Part shown: in pieces, positions 10,090 to 21,468 of the stretch
Position numbering within the stretch: the stretch's first letter is position 1
Layout of the letters: each line of letters opens with the position of its first letter
Assembly (NCBI GenBank): GCA_014155875.1
Contig: JACEFZ010005141.1
Coordinates: 62,001-126,000, forward strand
From: Cepaea nemoralis
Taxonomy: Eukaryota; Mollusca; Gastropoda; Stylommatophora; Helicidae
DNA length: 64,000 bases
Direction: 5' to 3'
Notes under the pieces: model-generated
What the model was told of the DNA's origin: nothing
What the model saw: the letters and a program-made list of their open reading frames with translations, nothing else
The model's database searches: none
Program-made: the position numbers and the translations under genes

Positions 10090-11340
10090 CCAGTCCTTTG
10101 TTGAGCTATTATTCATCCCAAACAGAGCCTCGTGGAATGTGACACCTTGGCTTGATTTTGTCACAAGTGGTTCCATTCATTCACGCAGGCATGATAATAG
10201 GTACCGGGCATCTGCTCGGACTGCCATACAACGCTGTCTACTGTGTTTCGGCCCTCCTTTCTTTCTGCGGCTGTGCTACACATGTTAGCGTGTGTGTACG
10301 TGTACAAAACAGCAAATTTTGCAGAACGTGGTAACTGCCCTGCCCGGGGTTTGTACCGGAATTCCCCTTGACCGGTGTTGCAAACCCAAAAGGAAAATCT
10401 TGTTTTTTGCAGACAGAAAGGGGCGGGTTGGGTCAACACTATTTTGTGTTCGGTTACCACCCCGTAGTCCCGGCCCGTTTACACTTATATTTTAAAAATG
10501 TTAGCAGCAATTGTCATACTCTGAAAACCCAACAAAATTTTCATTAAATCTCTTTTCTCTCTCTCTCTCTCTCTCTCTCCCCCTTTTCTCTTTTTCCCTC
10601 TCTCTTTTCTCTCTCTCTCTCTCCCCAAACCCCTGACATTTCTTTTTAAAAATTTGGAAGGGCCCAAACGTATGTTTTTTTTTGGAAAAATAAAAGGCCC
10701 AAAACCCGTTTTCATAATGTACTTTTTAAAACTTCTTCGCCATTCTGGCCCAAAAAAACTGAAAGTGCCCTCCCTGTTCAAAGTGTTAAAAAGGTACCTT
10801 ATTTCCGATGTTTACCTTTTTTGTGTGGCTTTTTTCCCCCGGGACATATTTTGCTGACTCTTTTTTCCCGCTTTTGGGCCGACAGAGGTAACGCCTTTTC
10901 CAGCTTCCAGCGTTGACGGGATCCCGGGGTTTTCCCTTGGGTGTCCCCTGTCATCCTGCAGAAACAGGTCCGACACGAAAATATTTTTATGTATAAAGGC
11001 AGGGGTGTGTGTGTGCGCGGGGTTGGGGAGTGATATACGTATCCTCCCGTGGTCCCCAAAGGAAAACCCTTTAAAAGGATCAGATTATGCAGATGATTAA
11101 CGCTGAATTTAAACATCGCCCAACATTGATGCCTGAAATCCGCATACATGTTACTCATGCGGCAGTGTCGAGGCAGCAGTGGACAGCTCACTTGCCTGTG
11201 CCGGCCCGGTGGTCATGTGTGCCAACTCCTCGAGGTGGCATTTCTGTCCTTGACCCGGACTCCCAGGTCGACCCAACGAAAACTGGGTACTATGATATTA
11301 CCTGGCAAATAAAGGAGGTCGGCATGATATTGATCGCATT
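10090..11340. other. no gene seen; homopolymer-rich, possibly low-quality sequence
   Basis: Contains (CT)n at about 10555-10622 and a stretch (10380-11060) unusually dense in short homopolymer runs of C, G, T and A. This looks more like an unpolished consensus than normal genomic DNA. 11190-11340 has a GGCCCGGTGGTCATGTGTGC segment that hints at another tRNA-derived SINE, but I could not confirm it. Confidence 0.4.
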
Positions 11341-11344
11341 TTTT

Positions 11345-11581
11345 TGCATATCCCTTACAGGACGTTGCAGTCAACATCAGCATTTTTCAGCTGCTGTTGA
11401 TGTACTAGGCAAGATTACTCTCAGTAGTTTGCCCTTGCTTTCTGAGCGACCGGCTCGCATACCCCGAAGTTACCAACACGGCGAGAACCGCTACCAATTC
11501 TCGCGCAGTTTACGTTACTCACGAGAATATACGGGATTACGGAGAAAGACGTTAACGCCTAAACCAGGGAGACTGGCCTAC
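11345..11581 (-). mobile_element. SINE family A copy
   Basis: Full-length minus-strand copy: GCATATCCCTTACAGGACGT at the 3' end, AACATCAGCATTTTTCAGCT, TCAGTAGTTTGCCCTTGCTT, and the tRNA-like head ending CTAAACCAGGGAGACTGGC. Confidence 0.82.
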
Positions 11582-11743
11582 ACATTACCCATCGAGTAAT
11601 GATTGGTTTAAACATATGGGCGAGCACCATATACTCATTACGCCCGATGAGGCAAAAATAGGATAAGTTTATTTTACTTGTATAACACACGCAGCCTGTC
11701 ATGGGAGTATTTCTAGTGTAAACGTGCTTAGGCGGACCTAATC

Positions 11744-11771
11744 GGGGGGTGGGGGGGGGGGGGGGGGGGGG
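11744..11771 (+). repeat. poly-G tract
   Basis: G run with a single T interruption at 11750. Confidence 0.9.
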
Positions 11772-11772
11772 T

Positions 11773-12610
11773 GGAATGATTGCCCTGGGTAGGAATGTTA
11801 CAACATAAACAAGTTAACTGGGTTAGAGAAATAATAGGCGAAGAGTAGGCCCGAAAGCGGGAGGTAGATATGCCAAGATAGTGCTGATATACGAGCTAAG
11901 AAGGGGAATAGTAACAAAGCAATATGCAAATTGCCATGCCAGCGGAGTAATCACAATTTGCAAAATACTGGGGAAATCCCAAACAAAAGGTTGGTTAAAG
12001 CACGTAGGCATGAGATAAATCAGCAGCTAATGTGGAGATTAACATTACCTGGGGGAAAGTGAACCGTGCCAGCCAAGGAAGAAAACAAAGGAGAATTCTA
12101 TGTGCAATTTTCAGGGCAACTGATAAGTGTGTGATCACGGGGTTAAAGGGCATTCTCTGGAAGGTCTGCAAAGAAGGGTTAAAAGACATTGAAGGAGGAC
12201 AGTTGAGTTTGGGACCAGAAAGTTGAGGTCTGAGTTCTGGGAAGTTGAATGGTAGCGGAGTTAGCGAGAGAACTCTGCCCTGTGTTTTTTAGTGATAGTA
12301 ATTCTGAGGCTAAGTATTGGAGACTGAGCCCGGTTGTCAGCGGCGATAGTGTTTGGGGTTACGTGTACTGTAACTGTGCAGATGCAATATATCTAGATGT
12401 AATGATGAAGTGTTCCTGAGGAATAATGTTGTATCCAGTTGTTCAAATTAAAGTATTATGTGCGCAGCCTGGTGTTTGGTATTGATGCATCGTGGTTGAT
12501 CAGTCGTTCAAGACAACATTCACACAGACATCCTCTAGAAAATATCTTTATGTCCAGTCACCCTGTGACACATAGCTCTTTATACGTGTTGGTAAGTACT
12601 CATTCACACA
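11773..12610. other. no feature recognised
   Basis: No reading frame, RNA or repeat could be supported here. Confidence 0.4.
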
Positions 12611-12617
12611 CATACTC

Positions 12618-12673
12618 TCTCTCTCTCTCTCTCGCTCCCCCTTTCTCCTCCTATCTCGCGCACATACACATAG

Positions 12674-12737
<64 letters not shown>
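12618..12737 (+). repeat. (CT)n microsatellite
   Basis: Two CT blocks, the second about 60 bp of uninterrupted CT. Long Ser/Leu or Arg/Glu reading frames over it are artefacts. Confidence 0.95.
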
Positions 12738-12741
<4 letters not shown>

Positions 12742-12952
12742 ACATCTACAGTACTATATAAATGGCTGGGAAGGAATTGTGTCACGGTCCATAGTTGTCC
12801 ACGTAGATATACACCTGACCACCTACTTTTGGGTGTAATTGCAGGTCAAAGTAAACTGTTTATTCATATAATAGCTTACAATGCTTTTAGTATGACCTGA
12901 GCTTCCCATTGCTTCTATGAGTGCACACCATTGCTGTCATTTTATTTCTTTA

Positions 12953-13180
12953 TGCCGGTCTCTCTGGTCTAGAGGTTACCGATTTTCTCCGTAATCTTGT
13001 ATACTTCGTAAGTAAGTGACGTTGCGCGAGAATTGTAGCGTTTTTTCCGCGTCGGTAATTTTAGGGGTTATTGAGCCTTCGCTCAGAAAGCAAGGCAAAC
13101 TACTGAGCAAAAAACTCCAAGAAATCACCAATCAGCTAAAGATGCTGATTTGACAGCGATTCTTGTAAAGGATATGCGAA
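12953..13180 (+). mobile_element. SINE family A copy
   Basis: Head TGCCGGTCTCTCTGGTCTAG AGGTTACC, body GCTCAGAAAGCAAGGCAAAC, CAATCAGCTAAAGATGCTGA and 3' end TTGTAAAGGATATGCG followed by a short A-run. Confidence 0.82.
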
Positions 13181-13319
13181 AAAAAACCATGGGAAAGCCA
13201 CATGGAGGTATGTAACTCCTGTATGTATGAAGGCAAAACCATGCATTGTTATGTCCCACAACATGCTGAGATAAATGATACTTGGAAACATACAAAAATG
13301 CAGAAGGAACAAAATATCC

Positions 13320-13640
13320 CATGCAACATGTCACGGTTTATGCAACATGTCACATTTTATGAAATGTACAGTTTATGCAACATGTCACATTTATGCTACA
13401 TGTCACGTTATGCTTACATGTCACATTTTATGCAACATGTCACAGTTTATGCTACATGTCACAGTTTATGCAACATGTCACAGTTTATGCAACATGTCAC
13501 AGTTTATGCAACATGTCACAGTTTATGCAACATGTCACAGTTTATGCAACATGTCACAGTTTATGCTACATGTCACAGTTTATGCTACATGTCACAGTTT
13601 ATGCTACATGTCACAGTTTATGCTACATGACCCACCCGGA
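13320..13640. repeat. 19-bp minisatellite
   Basis: About sixteen head-to-tail units of ACATGTCACAGTTTATGCA, with a C/T variant (GCAAC or GCTAC). The first units are less regular. 19 bp is not a multiple of three, which explains why several frames look open. Confidence 0.95.
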
Positions 13641-13999
13641 AGCACATCAACACAAACGACCGCGATATACTGTCGAAACGAGGCCTTGCTTACACAGTCG
13701 GGTTATAAGTAAATCTGTACAATCATTGTGTAACGGGTGTCAAGGTTGTTAGAGAGCACGTTTTTAGGACAACAGTCAATGGTGTATTGAGTGTGCCAAA
13801 AGACATTAATGTTTAGTTTAGTTTCGTCGTACGATCAACATCACGGCACACGGTTTAACCCATAAGTGGTGAGTTTCTCCAGGACATTAATGTGCCAATA
13901 AAAGAATTAAAACATTAGCACCAGAGAATGGGGTTATAGAAAGACCGAATACAAAGCAGAAAAATCTGGTCTGTTAAAAAAAAAAGTTACAAGTTAGTT

Positions 14000-14231
14000 G
14001 CATATCCTTTACACTGACGTCGCAGTCAACCCCAGCTTTTTCTTGGGCTGTGTGACTTCTTGGCAAGTTTACGTTCAGTAGTTTGCCATTGCTTTCTGAA
14101 CGCCGGCACTCATACCGTTGTATGAAAACTAACGCAAGTCGGTCTGTTTTAAAATCGCTCGCAGCTGTGTTTTGAACTAGTTATGCGTTAATACGACTTT
14201 CATTCGCAACTCCTTCGCTAAAGAGCCGACT
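14000..14231 (-). mobile_element. SINE family A copy
   Basis: GCATATCCTTTACACTGACG (3' end, minus), CTTGGCAAGTTTACGTTCAG and TTGCCATTGCTTTCTGAACG, then a diverged tRNA-like head ending GCTAAAGAGCCGAC. Confidence 0.8.
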
Positions 14232-14546
14232 CGGTCACAAAAGAATCCAAAAATAGCATCAGAGAGACCAAATATAAAGTGGAAAATCTGGCTTGGTCGG
14301 TCACACTGTGTGAAAACTAATTGTTATTCACAGTACGTCACGGCGACATGTCTGTCACCTTCACCAACCGTTTTACAAGCAAGTGCAGTGAAAATGGTTC
14401 AGTTACAACTTGTGTAGACTCTGATACCACCTGACGTGGTCAGTTCTGACTAGCGCGTCCGTGCTTTCAATGGAAACGTGTAATGCATAACGTTTAGTTT
14501 TATTACACAGTCACTGTGCTAATCATAGTTTCATTGTGTCTGTGTG

Positions 14547-14664
<118 letters not shown>

Positions 14665-14834
14665 GGAGAGCCGTGACATCCGTCTTGAGACATATGGTGC
14701 TAATTAGCTGGACAATACAATCAGCATATTATAGTGCAACTGGTTTCAACAGATATAGATAGCATGTTAATCATATACTACAGAAGCCCAATGTATTTCC
14801 AACTGATCTGCGACCGATATAGAAAAGTTTTTAC

Positions 14835-15767
14835 CTGTGCTGCTGTGGTTGCTATCATCCGCTGAGTGCTCGGACTTTGATTTGTTCCCGGGTCCGATGC
14901 CGACAAAGTATTCCAGTTATTAGGCGAGGCGTTATTTGCATGAAAAGAACCGTGGATGTGCATAATCTCAGTCTGCCGCCCATCTACAGGAGCTTGTTCA
15001 TCTGCATTAGTGGCAGGTAGTCTTGGTTTATTGGCCTCTGAGTCGATGGTTGGAGAGGAATATGGGTTGCCACGGAAAACACTAGTTGATGATCTACCAA
15101 CATTTGAATCCGTACTTCTGCGTTCGCTGCATCAATAGCCTGAACAATCTCTGGGCCACCTTCTGTGGTTGCGGTGGAAGTATAACCTTCATGTGTCTGT
15201 TCAGCCGACACTAAGACTAAACCTACTGATTGACTCGACGAAGCTGAAGCTTCAAAAGCCCTAGCCATGGTTCTCGGGCTGTCTATGGAATGAGAAACGC
15301 TAGTACCTCTAGACATATCTGAAAGTGAGGCGGCGGTTGACATAATTTCACCGCTCCATGTTGGTCTTGGAATAGAGTCCGTCCTTGGTGGAGGAATTAG
15401 GCGAGGTAGCTCACGGGATATAGGAGTCATACCAGTTACAGGTCTCTGATGCCCCGACTGTTTCCAATTGTCAAGTTCATCGTGGGAATTTCTCGCCAAG
15501 AATGCCGACAATTCTTCATCACTAGTAGAAGTAAAGTCGAAAGCCGGCAAACTGTCATAAAACAGTTGTCCTCTGTGGATGAAATGGAACCGTCCCTCTC
15601 TTATGTTGCGATGTGGCAGCGAAGTAGTCTGAATAGGCAGATTCTGGATGGTAGTGTTTGCGGAAAACACTTGGGCTCAGCTGCGCACTGTCTAAGCAAA
15701 GTTGGCGAATCCTCTCATTTACTTCACTGATCTGTGTGTTGTAACGTATGATCTGTTCGGTTAGATT
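14835..15767 (-). CDS. internal exon, Ser/Thr-rich protein of unknown function
   Basis: The minus strand has an acceptor GCTTTTTCAG (AG at 15769-15768) and a donor CACAG/GTAAAA (GT at 14834-14833) bounding 933 bp, exactly 311 codons, phase 0 at both ends. The N-terminal part (NLTEQIIRYNTQISEVNERI then RQLCLDSAQL) looks helical. The rest is rich in Ser, Thr and Pro with no motif I know (for example FIHRGQLFYDSLPAFDF and ELPRLIPPPRTDSIPRPTW), suggesting a disordered linker. The ends share one reading frame, but the middle (about 15650 to 15115) is open only in another frame, so a +1 and a later -1 shift compensate. That is either a pair of consensus errors or a real pair of indels. It may be an exon of the same gene as 27527-27865. 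Confidence 0.6.
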
Positions 15768-15889
15768 CTGAAAAAGCATGCAAAATATAGACAAGGCCTA
15801 CAAGCCATGCAAATGTAACACGATAACGTGCAATTGCTAATATAACTTACATATAATGTACAAACAACCATAGCACGCAGAATCCCACG

Positions 15890-16290
15890 CCAGACAAGGA
15901 GAATATGAAAGACAGACACACAGAATGAATTGTAGCACTTGAAACCCTGACATTTTTGTGACTAGGAACTTATATTCCATGCGAGGATAGTTGGCATCAC
16001 GATAAAGAGTGTCTAGTGATGTTGAAGCGATTTAGATTGTGGATTGTTCAGTTTGCGAGGTCTATTAGTCCCCGTACTTTGTGTACTTGATCACGTGCAA
16101 TGCATCAGAGTGATGTTGTTTTGCTTATGTAAGGTTAACCCTAGCGACTAACATGCAGGGTGCCATGATGAAGACATAAAGCGTTCAGCCAGCCGGCTTT
16201 CTTACAATTATAAATGTACATTCGTGTGTGTGAGTGAGAGAGACAGATAGATATAAAAATAGAGATCCAGATAAAAAGATATAGACAGAC
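15890..16290. other. no feature recognised
   Basis: Intron-like sequence upstream of the exon; nothing supported. Confidence 0.5.
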
Positions 16291-16306
16291 AAGAGAGAGA
16301 GAGAGT

Positions 16307-16366
<60 letters not shown>

Positions 16367-16385
16367 AGAGAGAGAGAGAAAAATA
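16291..16385 (+). repeat. (GA)n microsatellite
   Basis: About 95 bp of imperfect GA. Confidence 0.95.
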
Positions 16386-16717
16386 GAGAGTAGCGGGTAA
16401 ATGACCAAGTGACATGACACAATAGATGTCAAAAGAGGGGACAGACAATAAATGCAACGTGAAACGGTCGTGGCATGCACAATGGAGTAGAGACACCAAT
16501 ATATCTGAAACATAAAAATAACACTGCATATACACAAAGTAACATGTCACTGGTGGTCTATGATGATACTGTCAGTTACATCCATATGGTATATGCAATA
16601 ACATGTTTTATTGTGCAAGTTACAGTTATCTTCAGAAAATATAAGTTACTTTTCAATATCGCCAATATGAGGACGAATAATAACATATCTGATCGTTTAC
16701 CCATATAAACTGGTGTG

Positions 16718-16797
16718 TGCGTGCGCGCGCGCGCACACACACACACACACGTCTCTCTCTCTCTTTCTGTGTGTGTGTATGTGTGTGTGTGTGTAGT
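16718..16797 (+). repeat. mixed (GC)n(AC)n(TC)n(TG)n microsatellite
   Basis: Self-complementary run GTGCGTGCGCGCGCGCGCAC followed by AC, CT and GT blocks. Confidence 0.9.
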
Positions 16798-16929
16798 GTG
16801 TAAAGAGAGTAAGTCAGTTAGTAAGTCACAAATAAGGATATAGATGTTAAAAAAAACAAAAAAAACTACATGAGATGCGAACATGAACGACCATGTAATG
16901 ACATCTCTCCTTATTTTAACATTATCTTC

Positions 16930-17560
16930 GTGAGCAACGATGCATTTATCCCATCATGTTATATTCCCCGAATACCTGCATCACTGAGGCCTCTTGGGCC
17001 GCTCCCTTAGCCACGTTCACACCTCACGCTCAACGTCTTCGTCACTAGTAAATCGTTTGCCGCCAAGTTGATTTTTTAAGCAGACCAAAGCGGCAAAATA
17101 GCTCTCTGCTAAATCGGGAATATAAGCAGAATGTTCACAAAGATTCCTTCATAGTTGAACAATTGTCTGCAGGGTTAATCAAGCCGCATGGGGTCTGGCA
17201 TTGTCGTGAAGGAGCAGTACACTCTTTGTCGGCAGACCTTGACATTTGTTTTCTCGTATTTCATCATGAGGCATCATTAAAACACCACAGTACGATGCAA
17301 CATTCACATTGTCACTGTTCTTCTGGAAATGGGATAACAGCAATAACAGCACTACTTTCAAATCCAAAAAACACTCTGAGCATGGCCTTCCTTGCTGATG
17401 GTAAAATCTTGGCTGAAGGTGAAAAAGCCTGTTTCCGCTGCACTCAAGCCTGTTTTGTTTCTGATTGACAATGATGCACACATAATTCGTTCCCTGTAAC
17501 AATTCCGCTGAACATGCATTCTGTTTTATCTGTATCTGGGTGAAATGGAAGACTCATTTG
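16930..17560 (-). pseudogene. mariner-type transposase, decayed
   Basis: Minus-strand blocks in order are IVTGNELCVHHCQSETKQA (family IVTGDESW-like, about 17515-17460), QQGRPCSECFLDLK (about 17390), NVNVASYCGVL (about 17310), SVLLLHDNARPHAA (about 17180-17220, the hallmark with the second catalytic D), then in shifted frames PDLAES at about 17110 and KNQLGGKRFTSDEDVERE at about 17035-17080. These match the C-terminal two-thirds of mariner (DD34D) transposases. Several stops and frameshifts kill it. The N-terminal DNA-binding domain and TIRs were not found. Confidence 0.8.
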
Positions 17561-17576
17561 GATAATTTTGTATTCT

Positions 17577-18600
17577 TTAGTCAATTGTCTGGACACCCAA
17601 GGTGAATCTTCTTCTCCAGCGTTCCGAGCCATTGAGATTCTTTACTGCAGATACAATCCGTCTCCATTCGTCTCTCTGGTTGACCCTCTCTTGCCAGTCG
17701 TTGATGCCAAGTGCTTGTAGGTCTGTATATATATTATCTCTCCACCGTCTTCTTGGTCTACCTCGGGGTCTACGGTCATTTATTTCCTGAGTGTAAGCGA
17801 GTTTTGTTTCCCTATTGTCTTCCATTCTTTCCATATGCCCAAGCCATTGTAGTCTATTAGCCTTCATGATACCAGTGATTAACGGGGACTTAAACTTACT
17901 TCTTCTTTTCCACTCTCAACTTTGTGTATCCCTAATGGGTCCAACGATGCGTCTTAAAACTTTGTTCTCAAGGGTTTGTAACAAGGCTTCGTCTCCTTTC
18001 GTTGTACTCCAGGTTTCAGAGCCATACAGCATGACTGGTCTGATCAGTGTTTTGTATATTGTGATCTTGGTGTTACGAGATAGCGCATTTGATTTTAGTA
18101 GATGTTGTAGTGCATAGTAAATCTTATTTCCAGAATTGATTCTAGTTTGTATTTCTTCCCTTATGATGTTGGAGCAGTTGAAGATTGTACCCAGGTATTT
18201 GTATGTTTCCGTTCTTTTAATGGTCATATTATCTATTTGTATGTGGCCAGAGTTTTAGCCATTCCTTCTCTTTAAATTACCATATATTGTCTTATCTTGG
18301 TTGATAACCCGCCCCATCTGTTGGGCTTTTTCCTTTAAGTGAGTCAATATTTCCAATGTCTTTTGTTCATTTTCCCCTATAATACCTATATCATCTGCAT
18401 AACCAAGCAGCTTGGATGTTCCTCCAATATCACATTCCTCCTTTACCTTCCTTACAACTTTCTCTAGAGCCAGACTGAAGAGTAGCGGCGATAGTGCATC
18501 ACCTTGTTTCAAGCCAGATGTTATTTGGAAAGGGTCTTCACCCAAGGTGAATACCCTATGCAAACATTGAAGCAAGTCTTCATGCCACACGAAGACATCA
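17577..18600 (-). pseudogene. non-LTR RT (RT core to C-terminus), 5'-truncated
   Basis: Minus-strand blocks: FQITSGLKQGDALSPLLFSL and LLGYADDIGIIGENEQKT (RT motifs B and C, 18300-18540), YKYLGTIFNCSNIIREEIQT (18130-18200), IRPVMLYGSETWSTT (about 18020), LQWLGHMERM then DRRPRGRPRRRWRDNI (about 17720-17860). The order and spacing are those of an RTE/jockey-like ORF2. It has changed frame twice. The left end at about 18600 abuts a repeat E copy and the right end abuts the mariner relic. Confidence 0.78.
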
Positions 18601-18613
18601 TGATATATATATA

Positions 18614-19536
18614 TACTAGCTGACCCGGCCCGGCTTCGCCCAGGCCCTGGAGGGGATCTATCTATCTATCAGTCAGTCTGTCTGCTTGTTTGTCTGTCTG
18701 GCTGGCTGACCCGGCCCGGCTTCACCCAGTCCCTGGTGGGGAGCATCTCATTTAATTCATATAAGTAGTCATATAAGCTCTCCCGTTCCCGACTATCTGT
18801 CTGTCTGTCTATCTGACCGGGCCCGGCTTCACCCAGTCCCTGGTGGGGAGCATCTAATTTAATTCATATACGTAGTCATATAAGCTCTCCCGTTCCCGAC
18901 TATCTGTTTGTCTCTCTGTCCCGGCCCGGCTTCACCCAGTCCCTGGTGGGGAGCATCTAATTTAATTCATATAAGTAGTCATATAAGCTCTCCCGTTCCC
19001 GACTGTCTGTCTGTCTATCTGTCTGACCGGCGTGGTTTCGCCCAGCTTTTGGCGCACAGTAACTTAAAAGAATGTCCTTCCACACACCATTCAATGAAAA
19101 CTGTAGAAAAAGATGGGTTAAAATGTTATGCATAATGCATTATTTTTATGCCAACTGTAAAAATACCTTAAAGATTATATCATTATTTAATATAACTCAT
19201 ATGCCTAAAAATAACTATAGACAAAGAGTGTAACAATAGTGCAGGAAAGTCCAACAATATGACTATAAAGTATTTAGAAATGTTATTAAAAGTTATGCCC
19301 CTTGAAATAACTTTTCTAGAGTGAAGTGCCCCTGCTATATAGACATTATATAATGAAAATGGAAAAGTAAATGTTATTAAATAAGTAGAAGATTTTACAT
19401 TCAGAAATTATTATAGTCGGTTGCACAGGAATGAAAGGAAGACGTGTAGAAAATTTCATCTCAATCGGATGTACCGTTATCGAACACATCCAAATCCACA
19501 AACCGACACAACCAAACAACCATACATGATACAGTC

Positions 19537-19540
<4 letters not shown>
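18614..19540 (+). repeat. repeat E copy (GACCCGGCCCGGCTTCGCC family)
   Basis: Four short head subunits, each starting CTGACCCGGCCCGGCTTC and containing CATCTAATTTAATTCATATA, then CTCCCGTTCCCGACTATCTG and (TCTG)n. An AT-rich body follows (AATGTTATGCATAATGCATT, TTATGCCCCTTGAAATAAC), and the shared end AGAAAATTTCATCTCAATCG. The same organisation occurs from 40174 to 54408. No coding capacity was seen and I could not assign it to a transposon class. Confidence 0.8.
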
Positions 19541-19619
<79 letters not shown>

Positions 19620-19628
19620 ATATTGTGT

Positions 19629-19681
<53 letters not shown>

Positions 19682-19700
19682 TCTCTCTCTCTCTCTCTCC
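19541..19700 (+). repeat. (TA)n(TG)n(TC)n microsatellite
   Basis: Three consecutive dinucleotide blocks. Confidence 0.95.
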
Positions 19701-19739
19701 GTACACCTTCAGGGTGGGTGAGGCCAGTGCTTGATTAAG

Positions 19740-19970
19740 GTATTCTAACTTGGGCAACAGCAACCAAGTCACACTTTAACCAATTAAATAGAGTCCAAAA
19801 TCAAGGAATGCGGATCATACCTGGAGGTCTAAAGGTAAAGGCTATTAAAGAACTAGGAAAGATCACATGTCTGCAGCCATTGCAGAGCCAAGCAAGATGT
19901 ATAACAATTGAGAAGATTGATACACCATATATCAGAGATGTATTGGTTTTGGAAAGGGAAGATTATTAAA
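19740..19970 (+). pseudogene. LINE fragment downstream of RT
   Basis: Plus-strand reading VQNQGMRIIPGGLKVKAIKE then LGKITCLQPLQSQARC, followed by a helix ending in EREDY. This matches the linker between RT and RNase H in jockey/I-type LINEs (family ...NQALRLI.GA...TP...LE...). No neighbouring RT survives. Confidence 0.6.
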
Positions 19971-20339
19971 GCAAAACAACGTCCGGTTAAAGATGATGGC
20001 GGACGGTTGTGCTGTGTTGTTACCGCTCCCTTTTTCACGTAGAACAAGGATAATTTCATCTCTTGCGTATAATTTCTGCACCAGGATGTAGACCAGGAGT
20101 TTCTTCTCAAGACTGTTGCCGGTGCTACGGAGTTTCGTGCATTTGAGCGAATCAATCCTTGAGTTTTTGTCGCAGCGAGTAGGTTACTGTGGTGATTTCT
20201 CTCCCCCCCCCCCCCCCCCCAAAAAAAAAAATGGTGGACCAGTGTGTGTACCCCGTACAAAGGGTTAACAAACCACCGATTCGGCGAGGACGACAATGTA
20301 AATGGCAGGGCAGACGGGCTGGAGTCAAACGTTTCAGTC

Positions 20340-21468
20340 GTAAATGTGAACGTCTGGGCCTCAAGAACACGTGTATTCTATATTGGAATTGTGCCAGCGC
20401 AAAACAAGAGGCTCCATTCTGGAAAGTCTGGCCTACAGGAACGATATTGTAGCGCTTCATGAGATACGACTGGGTGTTAATTCACTCCATATAGCCGGCT
20501 TCAAAGGTTTTTACAACAAGCGACACCTGGGAATGGCGATTCTTATTCGTGACAGTATAGTGACTTCAGAGTTAGACATGTCCAGGTGGGACAGCGACAA
20601 GATACAAATACAGGCTGTTAGAGTTCAATCCGGTCAACCATTAGTGTTGGTTAATGTTTATGTCTGTAACGCGAGGTTGGTTTCTCAGAGATGGCAGTGC
20701 TTAAGTGACATACTATGTCAAGAGAGACATGCCATTTTCTGTGGCGATTTCAACGCTAAAGGCAGATCATGGGGAAACATTTCTTCCAACACACAGGGGG
20801 AGGAGCTCGAGGTTGCACTTTAAACCATCGATCTTTTCTGTAACAACAGTGGCTGCGTCAACAAGACAGTATGTCGTCCAGGTGATGAGGACACTGTTAT
20901 TGACTTGGTGCTGGTTTCGCCTTCACTCACTATATTGTGTAAATGGGTTGTCCTAGGGTACCATGACAGCGACCACCACCCTTGCAACATATTGGTGGAG
21001 AAAGGCAGGACCAGGCAGCTCAGGTCAATGACCAAAACTTTCAAGTATGACAGTACAGGACAAGATGTGGTGAGTAGAATAAGGCGCGGCAAGTGCATAA
21101 ATCAATCATCATGGCAGGAAAAAAAGTTGGGAGCAGCCACCCTGGTGGAATTGTGAGGTGGAAAAGGCTTGGATGGATAAGCGTGGTGCTGTAAGGAAAT
21201 GGCAAAACGCCAAGAAGAACAGAGTTGCCCATCCTAGACTTATCTTACATTTGAAAAGAGAGATTGACACACGAGTTAGCAATTAAAAAAAAAAAAAACC
21301 AGTTAAAGTGGTTAAACGTGAAAAGTGGGCTGAGTTGTGTCAAATAATAAGCACAGACAAGTCACTGAAATTGTTCTGGCGACTACATAAAAGTATGAAT
21401 GGGGTAGTCAAGAATACGAGTATTCCGGACTTCCAAGGCGGTGAACTCATCTGGCAGAGGACTGACGA
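20340..21468 (+). pseudogene. LINE apurinic endonuclease domain (5' part of the nested host LINE)
   Basis: Blocks are LYWNCASAKQEA (about 20380), NDIVALHEIRLGVNSLHIAG (about 20440-20500, catalytic E), MAILIRDSIV, VLVNVY, and CGDFNAKGRSWGN (about 20740-20780), the catalytic GDFN motif of endonuclease/exonuclease/phosphatase-fold LINE nucleases. After a stop at 20821 a YHDSDHHP block (about 20960) supplies the terminal SDH motif. A Lys/Arg-rich linker then runs to the insertion site at 21468. Frameshifts at about 20400 and 20820. Confidence 0.8.

Noticed and set aside
11087..11599. 170-codon plus-strand frame
   Set aside because: Its second half is the antisense of a SINE A copy and the first half has no recognisable features.
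12439..12900. Ser/Leu-rich frame over the CT tract, and similar frames at 14516-14762 and 16141-16550
   Set aside because: Low-complexity CT/GA microsatellites without coding evidence.
13202..13752. Cys/His/Met-rich reading frames
   Set aside because: They are three-frame translations of a 19-bp minisatellite.
17602..18117. Plus-strand frames over 17.6-18.1 kb
   Set aside because: They are antisense to the LINE RT on the minus strand, which matches known motifs in order.
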